A DNA stretch of 64,000 nt from Gastrodia elata (Eukaryota > Streptophyta > Magnoliopsida > Asparagales > Orchidaceae): positions 44,136,593-44,200,592 of the forward strand of contig CM028679.1 in NCBI GenBank assembly GCA_016760335.1, given 5' to 3'. The translations under genes were made by a program, and so were the position numbers. Shown here one piece after another: positions 1-12,407 of the stretch. A model generated the notes under the pieces. The model was not told the DNA's origin. It saw only the letters and a program-made list of their open reading frames with translations, and made no database searches. Positions within the stretch are counted from its first letter, which is position 1, and the number at the start of each line of letters is the position of its first letter.

Positions 1-1659
1 TATATTTCTAAGATAAGAGGATTTAACACTTAGTTTGTTTAACTGCACTTATCAAAATGCATGACAATAAAGGGCAGAACCTGGTCACAATTTATTCTCT
101 CAAACTAAGTTGCTAAATACCCTAGTTAAAAGCATACTTATAGTGTCTTTAGAAAGGTAAGTTGAAACACTTAGTTTGTTTAACTACACTTATCGAAACA
201 TATGATTATATGAAGTAGAACTCGATCACATACTATTATCTGAAACAAAGTTGCTCAGTCCCCCTTATACCACTCATGGACTTGGGATGTTTATACTAAA
301 CTAAATTGTACTTATCTAATTACCTAAGGTATGACTGAGACTCTACAGTTCTATTCAGGTTAAATCAACCAATTCTATTTTCTTCTGAAATAAATCAATT
401 TTATGGATATACCCTATCACCACCAATTGATAATTCTACTCATTTATAACAATTCTATTTATAAATCATGGAATAACATACTAAAGAATCCACACTCCAT
501 TGCAGTGAGTCCTACATAATTCTAAGGATGTGACTTAAAAGTCACTCAATTTTGGATACAATCACAAAGAATGAATTCAGTCTAAATCTTATGGTTACTC
601 TACCATAAGGATATAGGATCATATATCTAAGACTAAAAAGGTGCATCTAAGTTCCTATCTCACAAATCAGACAAATAGACTCTTTTTACCTCAATAGTTT
701 ATATATTAGTAAAGTCTAACACTTAATGATTTAAATTACTAAATTTTAATCTTAAGATCTAAGCACTAAAAATACAATAATTCAAGCTAAGAGGATTATA
801 TTAAACCTACAAGCCTTAATACATTGGGTTTTATTAAGCAAATTAGATAGGTAAAACCCATCTGATCTCAACCTATGCTACAATTATGGGGTATAATCAC
901 ATACTTAATTAGGAATTAATCATTTGCAAATCATCATCATTTTACAATTTAGTTTATTTTAATAGTCTTTCTTAAGAGAAAATCAAAGATCTAAAGATTA
1001 GATTCAGATGATCAATCATATGAGTAGTTTAAAATCTAAAGGCAAATCAATAAGTATTATTTAATCATGCAAGTCCTTTAATTGTTCAAATCAAGTGTTT
1101 TACTTAAGGTGATTAAGGTTTAGACCTTAATCTAGATAAGTTCGGGCTTAACTCCTAACTTGACCAAATCAAGACCAATGGTTTGGTTTATTGATCAATG
1201 ACAAATCAATGAATTATTAGTGCATTATTGATGTCCATTTTATTTTAAGGTTACATTGATTAACATAATCAATTCTCAAGATTCCTTAGGGTTTAAGGTT
1301 GATAATTATCAAATCAATCATGTAAATTGTCTAAATTAGGGTTTGTGTTCTCTAACGTGCATCCTAATGCTATTGAAGTATTTAAACATTTAATTAAGCA
1401 AAACAAAAAGTAATTAAGTTCAAATAGTGCACTGAGTACCATTTGGCACAAACATTCAAGCGAAACTTTAGGAGATTTAGAATATGCTAGCTAGAATAAA
1501 AAGAAAGATTTCATGTTAAAAAATCATTTATATATTCACACATTGCTTAATTCCATTATAACAAGTTTTAGTTTTAGTATATTTTTACATGATTTAGGAT
1601 TCTAAAGTTATTAAAATAAAAAAAATGTCAAATTTAAGTAAAATAGGACAGTTCTATGC

Positions 1660-1905
1660 GCTGTAACACCTCCTGACCGAGAGCCAGGCTCTATGGCATG
1701 CTACAGCACTGGCCAACCCAAGAACTAGGTGCTACGGTACGCTGTAGCACCAGCCAACCCAAGACTTGGATGCGAAGGTGCATGACAGTACTTTCAGGCA
1801 TTGCGGCTCGCTACGGTGTCAGAGTTCCCAAGATGAGAGCACTGCGGTGCGTTGCAGCACTTTCAGGCATGAACAATGTGGTGCGATATACTGATGGAAA
1901 GGCCT
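1660..1905. repeat. GC-rich array with 41-bp spacing inside a family-1 LTR
   Basis: This GC-rich island in AT-rich sequence holds repeated words such as GCTACAGCAC, GCTGTAGCAC and GTTGCAGCAC. The CCCA marker recurs at 717 and 758 of the 1.7 kb block (41 bp apart) and again at 1827. The same spacing and words occur in the family-2 LTRs (43355, 61440). Here the array sits inside what otherwise reads as a family-1 LTR, so it is either a captured fragment or a module shared between families. Confidence 0.6.
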
Positions 1906-2641
1906 TTCCAAGGCCTTTCCATTAATACCAAAATCAACACAAAAAGATTATTTTAATGAGCAAACAATGATGCCTAAGCTACGGGTATACAAAACCCCTA
2001 CAGCTTTTGACTGCATTTAATTGGATAAATCAAACTTTGATCAAACTCATTGAGTCTGATTGAGGCTTGATAATCAGACCTAGACTCCATAAAATAACTA
2101 ACTGAGATGTCATTCACAAAACTTTGACTAAACATATGGAAAGAGTAGTGCAAGGAAGGTACAATAAATGGGTACCTGAGTTTGTGAATGGAAGAAGATA
2201 ACTCTATTTTCTTCATGCCTTGAAAGGAATGAACTTCATTATCTATAGCTTAGCATGGAGCTTGGGGGGAGGAGGTGCTTCCATAGCTTGGGAGGAGGGA
2301 GTTTTAGTAGACAAAAAATAGAGAATGGAGGGCTGAGGGAGCTATTCTTAAGGAGAAGTAGAGGGAGAAGGCATGCATGAGCTGGGATGGGATGGGAAGG
2401 AGCCATCCCATCCAAGGCATGGTGGAGAAGGGGAAGGGGGACTTGCATGCAAATGCAAAGTGGAGAAGGAAGGCACCGTTCACAGAAAAAAAAGGGGGAC
2501 TTGCATGCGCATGCAAAGAGGAGAAGAGGCGAGTCCCAGAAGGAAAAATGGAAAATTGGATTTTAAATAATATTTTCTAAGTTTTTAATTTATGCAATAA
2601 AAATCAGATTTGATAAACGTGCTCTGAAAAATCCCAAAAAT

Positions 2642-3090
2642 TCACCCCTAGCTAATTTGGGGGTAAAGAATTCAATGGAAAAGTCAGATTTTAATTTGAA
2701 GATCAATTTAATAATCCTAATTTCAGGGCATTTAAATATATTAAAATATTCGCAAAAATTTGACAGCTTCCAAATACTTCCAATATATCATCCCTAACTA
2801 TTTTGGGGGTGACGAGCACAATGGAGAAGTCAGCTTTTGTCTTCGATGATTATTTAATTAATCTATATTTCAGGGTATTTAAATATATTAAAATATTTTA
2901 GAAAAATTCGATGACTTCCAAATACTTGTAAAACATCACCCAAGCTAATTTTGAGGTTACGAGCACAATGGTGAAGTCCTATTTTGATTTCAAGGTCAAA
3001 TTAAATATTTTGCTAATTAATTAAATATTATTTAAATATTTTAAATATTGGATTGAGCTCTGAATCGCTCTAGATCTTTGGGGATTAGTT
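2642..3090 (-). repeat. Three tandem U3 repeats of about 147 bp
   Basis: The motif TCACCCCTAGCTAATTTGG starts at 2642, and degraded copies start at 2788 and 2936, giving spacings of 146 and 148 bp. Each copy is followed by an ATTCAATGGAAAAGTCAG-like phrase and an AT-rich filler. The solo LTR at 34343-39209 has two copies (38816 and 38965, 149 bp apart), so this is a property of the LTR family. Confidence 0.75.
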
Positions 3091-3164
3091 TAAATGACTA
3101 AATGAACCTAATGGGATGATAATTAGGATGACATTAGGCTAAGTAGCAACATAGGGTAGTTACG

Positions 3165-4326
3165 AGATATGTGGCTCATCGCCGTGAATCCAAGATTTTA
3201 CTCGATAGTAGGATATTGGATACTGAACTTGTATTCTCATAGAAAAGATAGAATGGATAAATTAGACAATATTATATATCATATGTACTTTAGTAGAGTC
3301 TTGGTTGCTTTTGATTTTATTGCTTTGTATTTATTATTATTGAGCCTTTTTTATTTTTGAGCATATCATATAAGATGAATTTGATGCGTAAAATGAAAAC
3401 ATAAAAAATTAGGGTAACATTTCCATTGGGTTCATTATCAGGATGAGTGATTGTGTATACACATTACTGCTAATGGATAGGCTATAAGGAGAAATAAGGA
3501 TACATGACACATACTCATTGGGGAAATTTATGTCTAGTTCGAGAACCCACCTCAGTCTTGTAAATGTGCGTGACTCCTCTGCTATTTCTAGACGTTCCCA
3601 CAGAAGTAAGGTAAGATAATTAAAATATATTGCATATGTATTTCTACTTCTTCAGTTTAATTTTTTTTCTTTAGCTTTGAGAAGCTAAATGACTTGAATG
3701 ACTGTTACAATTTCAGCACAGTTATAGTCGATTTATATGTTAGGCTTCTGATATAGCAGTCTTACATGATATTTTCTGCTTCTACACGCTTTTACTTCAA
3801 TTTTAAATTTTGTACAGTCTCTTACTATTATTTATATACATATTAGGATTCTAGTCTTGATTAATTGATTAACATAGTCTACTTATATATCACAATTCAG
3901 TTTTACTTTCTATTTAATTAGCATATTTTCAAATGATCATAAGCATATTATGATGTATTTCTTTCAGTAATTATAATTACTTTTTTGTCATAATTATATA
4001 TATATATTGCCTAATCTTGTTGCAACTTCATTCATGAGGAATCTTTCTTGCATACTTTTTGTTTATAAGTTACAAATACATTATTTATAACTTCTTATTT
4101 CTTTGTGGCTTGTTGCTCCTTATACATATTGTTATTGTAAAGTTAAATGTGATATCTTAAAAATGTCGAATTCATTAAATTTGCTAAAAATGTACTTAGA
4201 TTATTTTCTAACATAAGACTTTTTGTTTCTTAGTTGGGGCCCTGGCATGTTAAAACAAACATGTAAAATTCATATTTGTTCATCGAGATAGCTTCAGGTG
4301 AGGAGCTTAGCCAAGAGGAGGGCCTT
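3165..4326 (+). mobile_element. Family-1 LTR, downstream part (left half, split by insertion)
   Basis: This is plus-strand LTR sequence. The phrases near 3430-3600 and the GGCCCTGGCATGTTAAAA phrase near 4237 match plus-strand LTR positions near 9500 and 54655 (GGGCCTTGGCATTGTAAAA). It ends at GCCTT (4322-4326), where a reverse-orientation LTR begins, and resumes at 7814. The small ORFs within it show no recognisable protein. The first few hundred bases are only weakly assignable. Confidence 0.55.
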
Positions 4327-7300
4327 TGTAATAACCCTAATATTGGATCAAGAATCCAATCTAATATTAAGTGTTATTCTAGTACTTAATATAGGATTTG
4401 TGTGTATTAACAACTATTAAGCACTATAGGGATCCAAGGGTCTCTAAAAAGGAAAATTAGATGCATAATACAAAATAAATATAAACTATTCTCTCCATCT
4501 AGAAAGAAAGTAAAAACACAGTACAGAATAGTAAAGTAAGACATCTAGAATTAATTAAAGTTATACAAATATTTAGACGTAGTGACACTCATCCTCACAG
4601 GATGAAAAAGAAAAAGAAAAAGAAAGGAACAACAAAAAGTAAAAGTCTTCAATCAGTAACTACTGGATCTGATCTACCTCAGATACAAGATCTACTATAA
4701 GCTCTTGATCTATTGTGTTTGATATTTAATATGGTAGGGAAAACCAACAAAAGAAAAGCAAGTGATTATAATTAAAAAGTTTAAGTATATTTTATGACAA
4801 CTAATTTATTTTAAGTTAAGTGGATATCACATTAGCCATTTACAACTATTATTTGAGAAAAGCTAAATGTAGTAAAAATGAAAAGTAAACAAAGTAAAGT
4901 AAATGACTGTAAGCAATAATCGAAAAGACTATAATGTAGTAAAAAGAGGAAAGCTAGTACAGCCTGCATTATCTATGTAAGTAAGAAAAATAGGTGATCT
5001 GTACTATCAAGTGTGCAATAAAATTAGTAAGAAATATGTACAAATTGACATGTGCTAAGCAATATAAGAGAAAGCAATGTAAGCCTAAATGTATGTAAGT
5101 AACAATATACATTGTAAGTAAGTAAAAAAAGGAGCAGTCAATACAAGTGAACCTATAACATAGGCAAGTAAGAAAAATCTTAGTTTTAATGACTGAGTAT
5201 AAAGTAATAGTAGTCATAAAGGACTATAATGTATTTGGTTTTTAAACTTGTAATCTTATTATGTGGGTGCAAAAACAAATGTGGAGTTAAGCATGTTTGC
5301 TTAACTAAGAAAGGGGGGGTCTCCCATAACTCACACATTCTCCCTCTAGGATATGTGAGATCTCCTTATTACGCCATTTGCCTACCTTGATATAGTTCAC
5401 CATATGAAACCCTAAAGTAAATATTATAAGTTTAATTTATGCACAATATCTTTATAAATGTATTCAAGGATTTTGTCTTAATGCATTGCAGCATTCAAGG
5501 ATGTTCAAAGCTAATTGTAAACTATGTGTATCCATTGTTATCTACTTTAGTTGTCTACCCTTTGATTCGAGCTAATCAAGCTTCCCAATTGACTCAGACT
5601 TCATCAAATGCCTTCATCAATTGATACATAATAATATATAATTAAATGAAGTTCTTAAACTAAAGATTTGATTAAGATCTTATTAAAGTGAAAAAATAAT
5701 TTATAGATATAGTTCAAATGTTACAAATAACATCCTATCCTATTACAAATGCTAGACTTATATAAACTATCGAACAATATTTCTACTCTATAAGAACACT
5801 CTAACTTAGATACTACAGGCTTCACTATTACACTACTTAAGTTACTAGATTCCTATGATTTAGATTACTTAAAGGTTCAACTATAAGGCTCAATAGCTAT
5901 TATATATAGGGTTCTTTTAATCTTATACTATCCAAACACTGAAGTTAACACCATCCCTAAGCATCTTATTGATTAACATCTTAAGGGTTTTATGCCTTAA
6001 AAGGTTCAATCATCTAATTACTTATATTATTTTAGTCTTAGATATGATACTAGTAGTTTAATACTAGATTATTCTTAATCTTTATGGTGTACAAGGTTAC
6101 TAGCTTATTATTGGCAAGATTTAAGGAATGACACTTCTTAAGTTATAGTTGTCTAATATATCTCGCATAAGTTTACTAATCTAAAGTTTAAGATTATTCT
6201 CTTAAATTATAAGGTTCCAAACTTTAGTATTACAGTCACTAAGATCTTAAGAATAACTTCAATGCTAGCACTTAAGGGATTTCTGAGTCTTTTAACACTG
6301 AAGGCAATATCTAGTTTAGCTCAAATCATTGAGCCATTCTAAATGATCCTAAGTCTAATTGATATGGACACTAAATCCTAGATCTTATATGACTTTCAAC
6401 ACTTAAGAGTTTCTAAGTCATGGCTCTTACTTAGTGGATCAAAGCCTTAAGGATCTAATACTCTTCATCATCTAAGCTTACTTCTAGTCTGAGTGTAATA
6501 ATTTTGTCTTTCTAACAGATCTTAAGCATCATTTGTTATCCTACAATTTAAGATTAATTCTAAGTTATTTAGATGTCACTAATTGTGTAAGTATTAATCT
6601 AAATATTTTTCAAGTTACTAGGCTTAGAATGGTACCAATAAATCACTATCAAAAAGTTTGGCATAGGAGTTCTTCTAACCTTAATTTAACTAAGGGATTC
6701 TTAAGATTGGGAGATCATAATCAATAAATTCATTAAGTGACTAGGTACTAAATAGTGTAATTCTAGTGAGTAAAGCCTTAAGTGAAGGCACTAAAAATCC
6801 TAGAAGTTAGCTAAGAGATTCTAGGTTTCACATCAAGGCACTAGAATTCCTAGTATGCTAATAGGTTTGACTTAATATAATGGGGTGACATCCCTAAGTT
6901 ATATACTAGGTTATTTAAGGTTGATCCTATAGTTAAGGGATGTAAGGAACAGGCCTAAGTTCAATCTAACCATTAAGGTCCTTACTAATAGTTCTTACAA
7001 TCAAGAGGAGCTAAATAGTTCAATCTACCATAGAGTTTAGGACTATTATAATCCTCAAGTACTAAATCAAGCATCAAGATCATAGAAGATCAATTCATTT
7101 TTATGTTGAGGCTCTAGCTTAGTTTACTATAACTAAACTAGGAATTGGTTATTCTAGGTATTCTCCTACACTAAATGTCATCTAATGTCGAAATATGTCA
7201 TAAGGTATGTTATTTAGGGTGGTTAAGCCTTTAGGAGGCATAAACATGTAAAACCCTAAAATTGGGGATTTAATATTATTTTATTAAGGGTCAAAACTCA

Positions 7301-7813
7301 CATTTTATATTTAATGTCCAAATCACATAAATATGGTGGCTATAACTTCCTTATAGAATAACAAGTAGAATGACACTAAGTAGAAGTAGGGTTACATCGG
7401 ATATCAAATGGCGAATTAAGGTTTTAAAGACTCTTAATGACACTTAAGAGGTCATTAGCAAAATTAACTATAAAATTGGAAAATTAATGTCATGTTATTG
7501 TCCTACACAATTTAGTGATCAAAATGAACTGTTGGATCATTAAATTTGGATGAGAATTGGCTCATTTATGGTGATTTCAAAATTAGGTTACTTATTTAAT
7601 TTAATGGAAAACTCTAATTTTGATTTGGAGGTCAAAATAAATTAACTAAATTCTAGGCATTTAAATTACCTCAAAATACTTACCAAAAATGAATGATCTC
7701 CAAATCGCACTAAATTTTAGGTTCTAGCTCCTAATGCTACTAGAAGCCTAATGGCAATGGTTTTAACCTAATTTGTATGTTTAAAACAAAGTAATAATGG
7801 TTGGGTTGTTACA
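4327..7813 (-). mobile_element. Solo LTR, family 1, reverse orientation (3,487 bp)
   Basis: It begins TGTAATAACCC and ends GGGTTGTTACA, the family termini in reverse orientation. It is flanked by GCCTT (4322-4326) and ACCTT (7814-7818), a 5-bp target duplication with one mismatch. The plus-strand LTR on the left appears to resume directly on the right, so no internal element sequence lies between. That is what a solo LTR left by recombination between two LTRs looks like. It is shorter than the other solo LTRs (4.75-4.87 kb), so it may carry internal deletions. No genes are seen. Confidence 0.75.
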
Positions 7814-8103
7814 ACCTTCCTAGTGTTAATGCTTGGATAGTTTTTACTTTTTATTTGTGAGGATGGGTGTTTCTTTTTAGTTAAACTTTTTTCAAATATT
7901 GTAATAATTAATGATATAGATGTATTTTTCCTTATTGCACTTTTATTTTGAGTTGAATTGTGTTATTACATTATTTTATTATGGTTAATTTATGTTATAT
8001 TTAATTGCTTTCACACTCTAAGATTCTTGTATGTGCATTCAGTAAAATTCAGTTCAGGTCAATGGCAAATCTTCTTTGTCGCGACGAAATAAACGGGGGT
8101 GAA
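7814..8103 (+). mobile_element. Family-1 LTR, end part (right half of split LTR)
   Basis: It continues the plus-strand LTR interrupted at 4326. The phrase around 7890-7930 (TTGTAATAATTAATGATATAGATGTATTTT) parallels 18870-18905 and 54845-54870, which lie near the ends of other plus-strand LTRs. The GTCGCGACG...CGGGGGTG stretch near 8080 resembles the terminal GC-rich stretch of element T's LTR near 19360. The right boundary is approximate. Confidence 0.5.
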
Positions 8104-9183
8104 GGATCAAGGATTTAGGGTTTTAGATCCAAGTGTTAATATATGATGAGGAAACTTAGAACTGTTGAATCTAATCAAGATCCAATGGTCGAGATGATAT
8201 CTGGCTACGGCTCATAGCCAGCCATCTGATCTCAATAGACCAAACCACAAAATGGCTCGTATCACCCGATCTGGTTGTCCCGTGTTTGGGAGATGGCATG
8301 GGATTTGCACTAAAATGGTTAAGGCCATTATGAACTAAATAAATAAATTGATTTAATTATTTAAAATGAAATTTAAATCTAATTTAAGACCAAACGACCT
8401 CTAAAAATTCACTATTAGCTAATTTGGGGATGATAAATTCAAAAATCAATTAGATTTTGAATTGGATATCCAATTAATTAAGCTAATTTCTTAAGCTACC
8501 AAATTGACTAATTAGTCAATTCCTCCAAATGAATTCCAATGAATACCAAATTTTCAGGGTTCAATCCTAATGATGTTTAAAACTTATTAGCACAAAGTTT
8601 AAGACTTAATTAAGCACAAATTAAGCATAGTAACACCTTAGGGTTGTTACATTAATCTTGGCCACTAGATCTACAAAATAATCTGACAACCATATTTTAT
8701 GTCTAATAAATTACAGCATTATGTCTCGAATAGAATCATTTGATTTGATCATAAAAATGTGGAGCAACCACTATCGCCTAGATTCTATGTTCCGTATTCT
8801 GACCCGTTGAACGGGATTTTTGCGGTACAAAATATTATCATTATAATAATTTTAATAATTTGATTTTAATTAAAATTTTATTAAAATCCTATATGTTCAA
8901 TTTAAATAAAATTCATTTTATATTTTGTGAATATTGTCATCAATATAAGTTTAAAATTTTGAAATTAGCACACTTAGAATATTTGATTTTGAGATTTAAG
9001 GTCAAACTATTTTACCTAATTTTTAAAAAATTTTAAATTCATTAAAATAATGTGGAAAATTTTTCTAGATCATCTTACCTCAAAATTTGTGCAATTGGTT
9101 TTATTAATAATTAGAACTTATATATGATAGTCTTATACTCTAATTTGCATGATTTAAAAGAGTAGCAACCTATGGTTGTTATA
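8104..9183 (-). mobile_element. Two truncated family-1 U3 fragments in tandem, reverse orientation
   Basis: The first fragment ends AGGGTTGTTACA at 8651 and contains the U3 inverted-repeat motif at 8409-8432. The second ends ATGGTTGTTATA at 9183. Both carry the hairpin-like terminus (GTAACACC..GGTTGTTAC and GCAACC..GGTTGTT) that starts LTRs of this family when read on the minus strand. No R/U5 part is attached to either, so both are truncated. Confidence 0.6.
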
Positions 9184-10134
9184 ATAAATTTTGAGTCTGA
9201 ATATTATAAATCTATAATTAAGTAATTTATTAGTCAAAATTAAAAATTAGTAAAATTAAAAATCTTACTATTAGTCAAAATTAAAAATCAGTCAGTAAAG
9301 ATATCTAACCTAAGATAATTAGACAACAACAGATATCACAACTACAATTAAATAATTTATTCAATTTCTTATGCAGCATCACATTAAGCTAGCTTCATGT
9401 TGCATAATATTTAGAATTATGCATGAAAATAACAGTAAGTAAAATAAAAAAATTATTCAATACTCAGTGGGTTTACTCAAAGAGAATCAGTATGTACGGA
9501 CATGATATAGTAAGGGCATGCTTTCTGGAAGAGTAATATGATTGCATGTATTCTTAAGGGGAATTTTGTAGTTGTTTTGAGAACCTAACATCTCAGATGG
9601 TTGAGCAGATTTGCTTGTTTCATCACTTGTTTATGTAGTGCATGTAGAACAAAACCTCATTAAAATAAAATAATATAAACAATAATATTTGTATTTCTTC
9701 AGATATAGCTTTCATTTGCTATACAATTTAGTTAGTACAGTGTACAGTGACTATCTTTACTTCAGTGGAAGTCTTAATGATTGCTCAATTTATATAAGTT
9801 TACTTTAATTTTTTTAGTTTACTCAGTTTCAATTATTTTAGTATTTACAATTTTTTTCTTCTATTCAGTTACTTTATAAGTTTTTTTGCCTGTACAGCTT
9901 TAGTTTCATACATTTGCAGTACAATTTTCTTAACATATGTTTCCTTTAGCATATTTAAGTATAAATTTCATTTCAGTTTATATATGTATTCATTCTAAAC
10001 ACATTCTACAGTATTCCTCACCTCAGCAATGTTAGGACCCTTTGCTAGGCTAATGGGAGCTAATCTAGCATCAGTGGGGTAATCCCCTAGCCTTTTAATC
10101 AAATTGAGTGATTTAAAGGAGATAACATATATAC
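9184..10134 (+). mobile_element. Family-1 LTR 3' fragment, plus orientation
   Basis: Phrases near 9500-9600 (GGGGAATTTTGTAG..GAGAACC) and 9690 (ATTTCTTCAG) parallel 3520-3560 and 3640 in the plus-strand LTR upstream. It ends where family-2 element E begins with TGATAGA at 10135, so E probably inserted into it. No coding sequence is recognisable. Confidence 0.45.
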
Positions 10135-11547
10135 TGATAGATTATTCTTGCACATCTGTACTTACACGCAAGTGCATGTGGTCTGAAGTAAAATTTGGGA
10201 TGGTGAGATCCTGAGATTTATCGTCCTCTAGGAACTGTATTGGTTTTGTTATTAAAGTGTACTGGAGTACACTAATGTTTAATTGATGATTTGGTTTTGT
10301 TTATAATTGGTTCAGATCTTAGCAAACAAAGTTTCTTTTGTCAGAAATTTCTCTTAGAGAAAATTGGGAGAGGTAGGTTTCAACCTGCAACTTATCAAGA
10401 ATTCATGTAAGTACTCTTTGATATCAATTCAATGTAATTGAAATGAATGATCTACTCTAATTGAGAGACATAGTCTTCTCTGGAGTCTCCCCCAAAAGGA
10501 CTAGATCTAACCTAGTGCGCATGATGAGTGTGTGAATGCTCAATCATGGCAGTTAGGTTTTCATGTTAACTTCTAGTGATTGAATTCAGCACTTACATCT
10601 AAATCATGAAATTCACAAGTTAAGCTTTTCAATCACATGAACTCAATTCCATTAAAAGCTCACATGCATTAATTTTAAGTTTAGCCAAAGTTTTGATTCA
10701 TTAAGCTACATGGGCTATGTCACATCCCTTGAGCAAGGAATGCATCATACTCTTCGCATAAACCTAAAATGAGCTATGGAGCTCAAGTAATGGCTCTCGG
10801 CATCACATGCATCAACTACTCAGTTTAGGAGGACGTCGTGCAGTAACTGTCATTATGAACCAACATCGCGCATAAACTGATGGTGAGCCATGGAGCTCAG
10901 AGATTATTTAATATTCATGGCTCAATTAATCCACTTATATAACCAAGGGGTTGCACTGGCCAATATCACATAGCTGATGTTATTACTAACATTAAAGGCG
11001 AGGACACTGAGCATGTAAGCCCTTGGCTCTTAGTGAATTGATAGCTTAATGATTTTCATAGATCTACTTCCACTCATTCATCCAGATATTTTCATATTAA
11101 CACTAATTAATCCATTTCATTCATCACGGCATTTAAATAAGAGATAAATATGCATTCATTGATAATTCAAGAGTACAACACTTTCAATGATTTGTTACAT
11201 GCCTATGCCAAACCCTCCCCAAAGAGGGTTTAGCCTGCCATTAAATGGTATAAGCAGAAAAGTATATAAGTAATAGAAAATCCTTACATGGCTTTTATAA
11301 GAAAGAATATAAATTATAAGTTAACAGTACACAAGGAACTACTATCTCATTCACCAGCTTGCCTTCCCTTTTTATTGCTCTCCTTACTCGCGTCCAGATC
11401 TATATCTTCTTTCTTTCAAAATATAGCCTTCTTCCTTCCTTGGGGGAGGGTGGAACTCTCCTTCTATTTCTCTTGCAAGAGATGGTTGTAGAATATTTCT
11501 TTGCTTAATCAAAATCAAGAATCTTTTCTTAATCTTCAATCCTCCCT

Positions 11548-11553
11548 TATATA
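11548..11553 (-). promoter_or_regulatory. TATA box of element E LTR
   Basis: The minus strand reads CTATATAAGGGAGG. It lies downstream of the GC array, in the same place as TATAAATA in the LTRs of A, B and C. Confidence 0.5.
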
Positions 11554-11739
11554 GGCACCTTTCAGCTGTTTTGGATATAACTCAGCCAATAAATCTCCCT
11601 TATGATCATTCCTTTAATTCCTTGGTAATGAAGGGTTCAAGTTATTGGCATTTATGTCTTGCTATGAAAAAGAATTAGATCACCCCTTTGCTCTCATTTA
11701 TTATGTTTTGAATGTTGTTGGCTAGTAGTTTTTATGATG

Positions 11740-12250
11740 GGTGCTATGGCACACAGTAGCACCCATGTTTCTGTTCTTGGACCGCTACTGCACACTATGG
11801 CATGTGAGCTTTAAATTATATAGAGTGGTGGCGTGCGGTAGCGCCAAAGTCTCTGTCTTGAGACCGCTATGATGTGCGGCAGCAGAATGCTTTCAAATTT
11901 TTGCTAAGTTTGGACAATAGTTGCTTTCGCTATGCATGCGGCAGTGCCCAAGCCTTTGTTTGGCTTCACTATAGTGCACGGTAGTGCCAGTGTCTCATTC
12001 TTGAGGCCGCTACAGCATGCAGTAACGTGAAGCTCTCTGTCTCGAGAGCACTACATTGCATGATAGTGCGGAGCTCTCTATGTTGATCTGCTGTAGTGCG
12101 TGGCAGTGCAGAGCTTTCTATATTGATCCACTGCTGTGTACGATATCGTGAAGCTCTCTTTTTTGATAGCGTAGCAACGCGCAATAGCGCAGAGCTCTCT
12201 GTTTTGATCCGTTGCAGTGCGCTGGGGCGCATCCAGGCGCGTCGCTACGG
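11740..12250. repeat. GC-rich tandem array of about 41 bp in U3 of E
   Basis: Repeats carry GAGCTCTCT followed about 20 bases later by GCTGTAGTGCG-like words. Successive units measured between 12028 and 12200 are 40-42 bp. The array is degenerate relative to the array in element C. Confidence 0.65.
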
Positions 12251-12396
12251 TTTTCTTCCATAATTTTTGAATTCAGCATAAGTTTCAGTTCAGCTCCTCT
12301 TTTGTCTTGAACACAAAGGCATATCAAAGTATACATTTCTTATAGAAAGTGTTATTTTTATTAACCTAATTTACTATAAATCCCAGATTTATCATA

Positions 12397-12407
12397 CCCC
12401 CACACTT
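12397..12407 (-). promoter_or_regulatory. Terminal polypurine tract of E
   Basis: The minus strand reads TAAGTGTGGGGG immediately before the LTR. It is the expected plus-strand primer site. An almost identical tract lies at 12955-12967. Confidence 0.65.

Larger units (their letters stand above)
1..3164 (-). mobile_element. Family-1 (Tekay-like) LTR, partial, reverse orientation
   Basis: The AT-rich sequence runs off the left edge. Its right end, near 3164, is a decayed LTR terminus that reads GGGTAGTTACG where other copies have GGGTTGTTACA. Reading the minus strand, U3 comes first (about 3164-2600), with the family's inverted-repeat motif CACCCC..GGGGTG, then a CT-rich presumed R region (2540-2270), then the long AT-rich part. 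The phrase around 30 and 160 (TTAGTTTGTTTAACTNCACTTATC) is the reverse complement of a phrase near 54070 in a plus-strand LTR of the same family. No coding region is recognisable; small ORFs here are chance. The family assignment rests on similarity to other LTRs in the window. Confidence 0.65.
10135..12396 (-). mobile_element. 3' LTR of element E (about 2.26 kb)
   Basis: The left end TGATAGA..CGCAAGTG aligns with the family-2 LTR terminus at 59882 (TGACAGA..CGCAAGTG). The right end ATTTATCATA abuts the polypurine tract. Its length is close to the other intact copies (2,114 and 2,116 bp). The order on the minus strand is U3 with GC array (12250-11740), TATA (11553-11548), then R/U5 with a GAGCTATGGAGCTC-type phrase (10775 and 10890) and AAACCCTCCCCAAAGAGGG (11210), which recurs in all family-2 LTRs. 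Confidence 0.75.
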
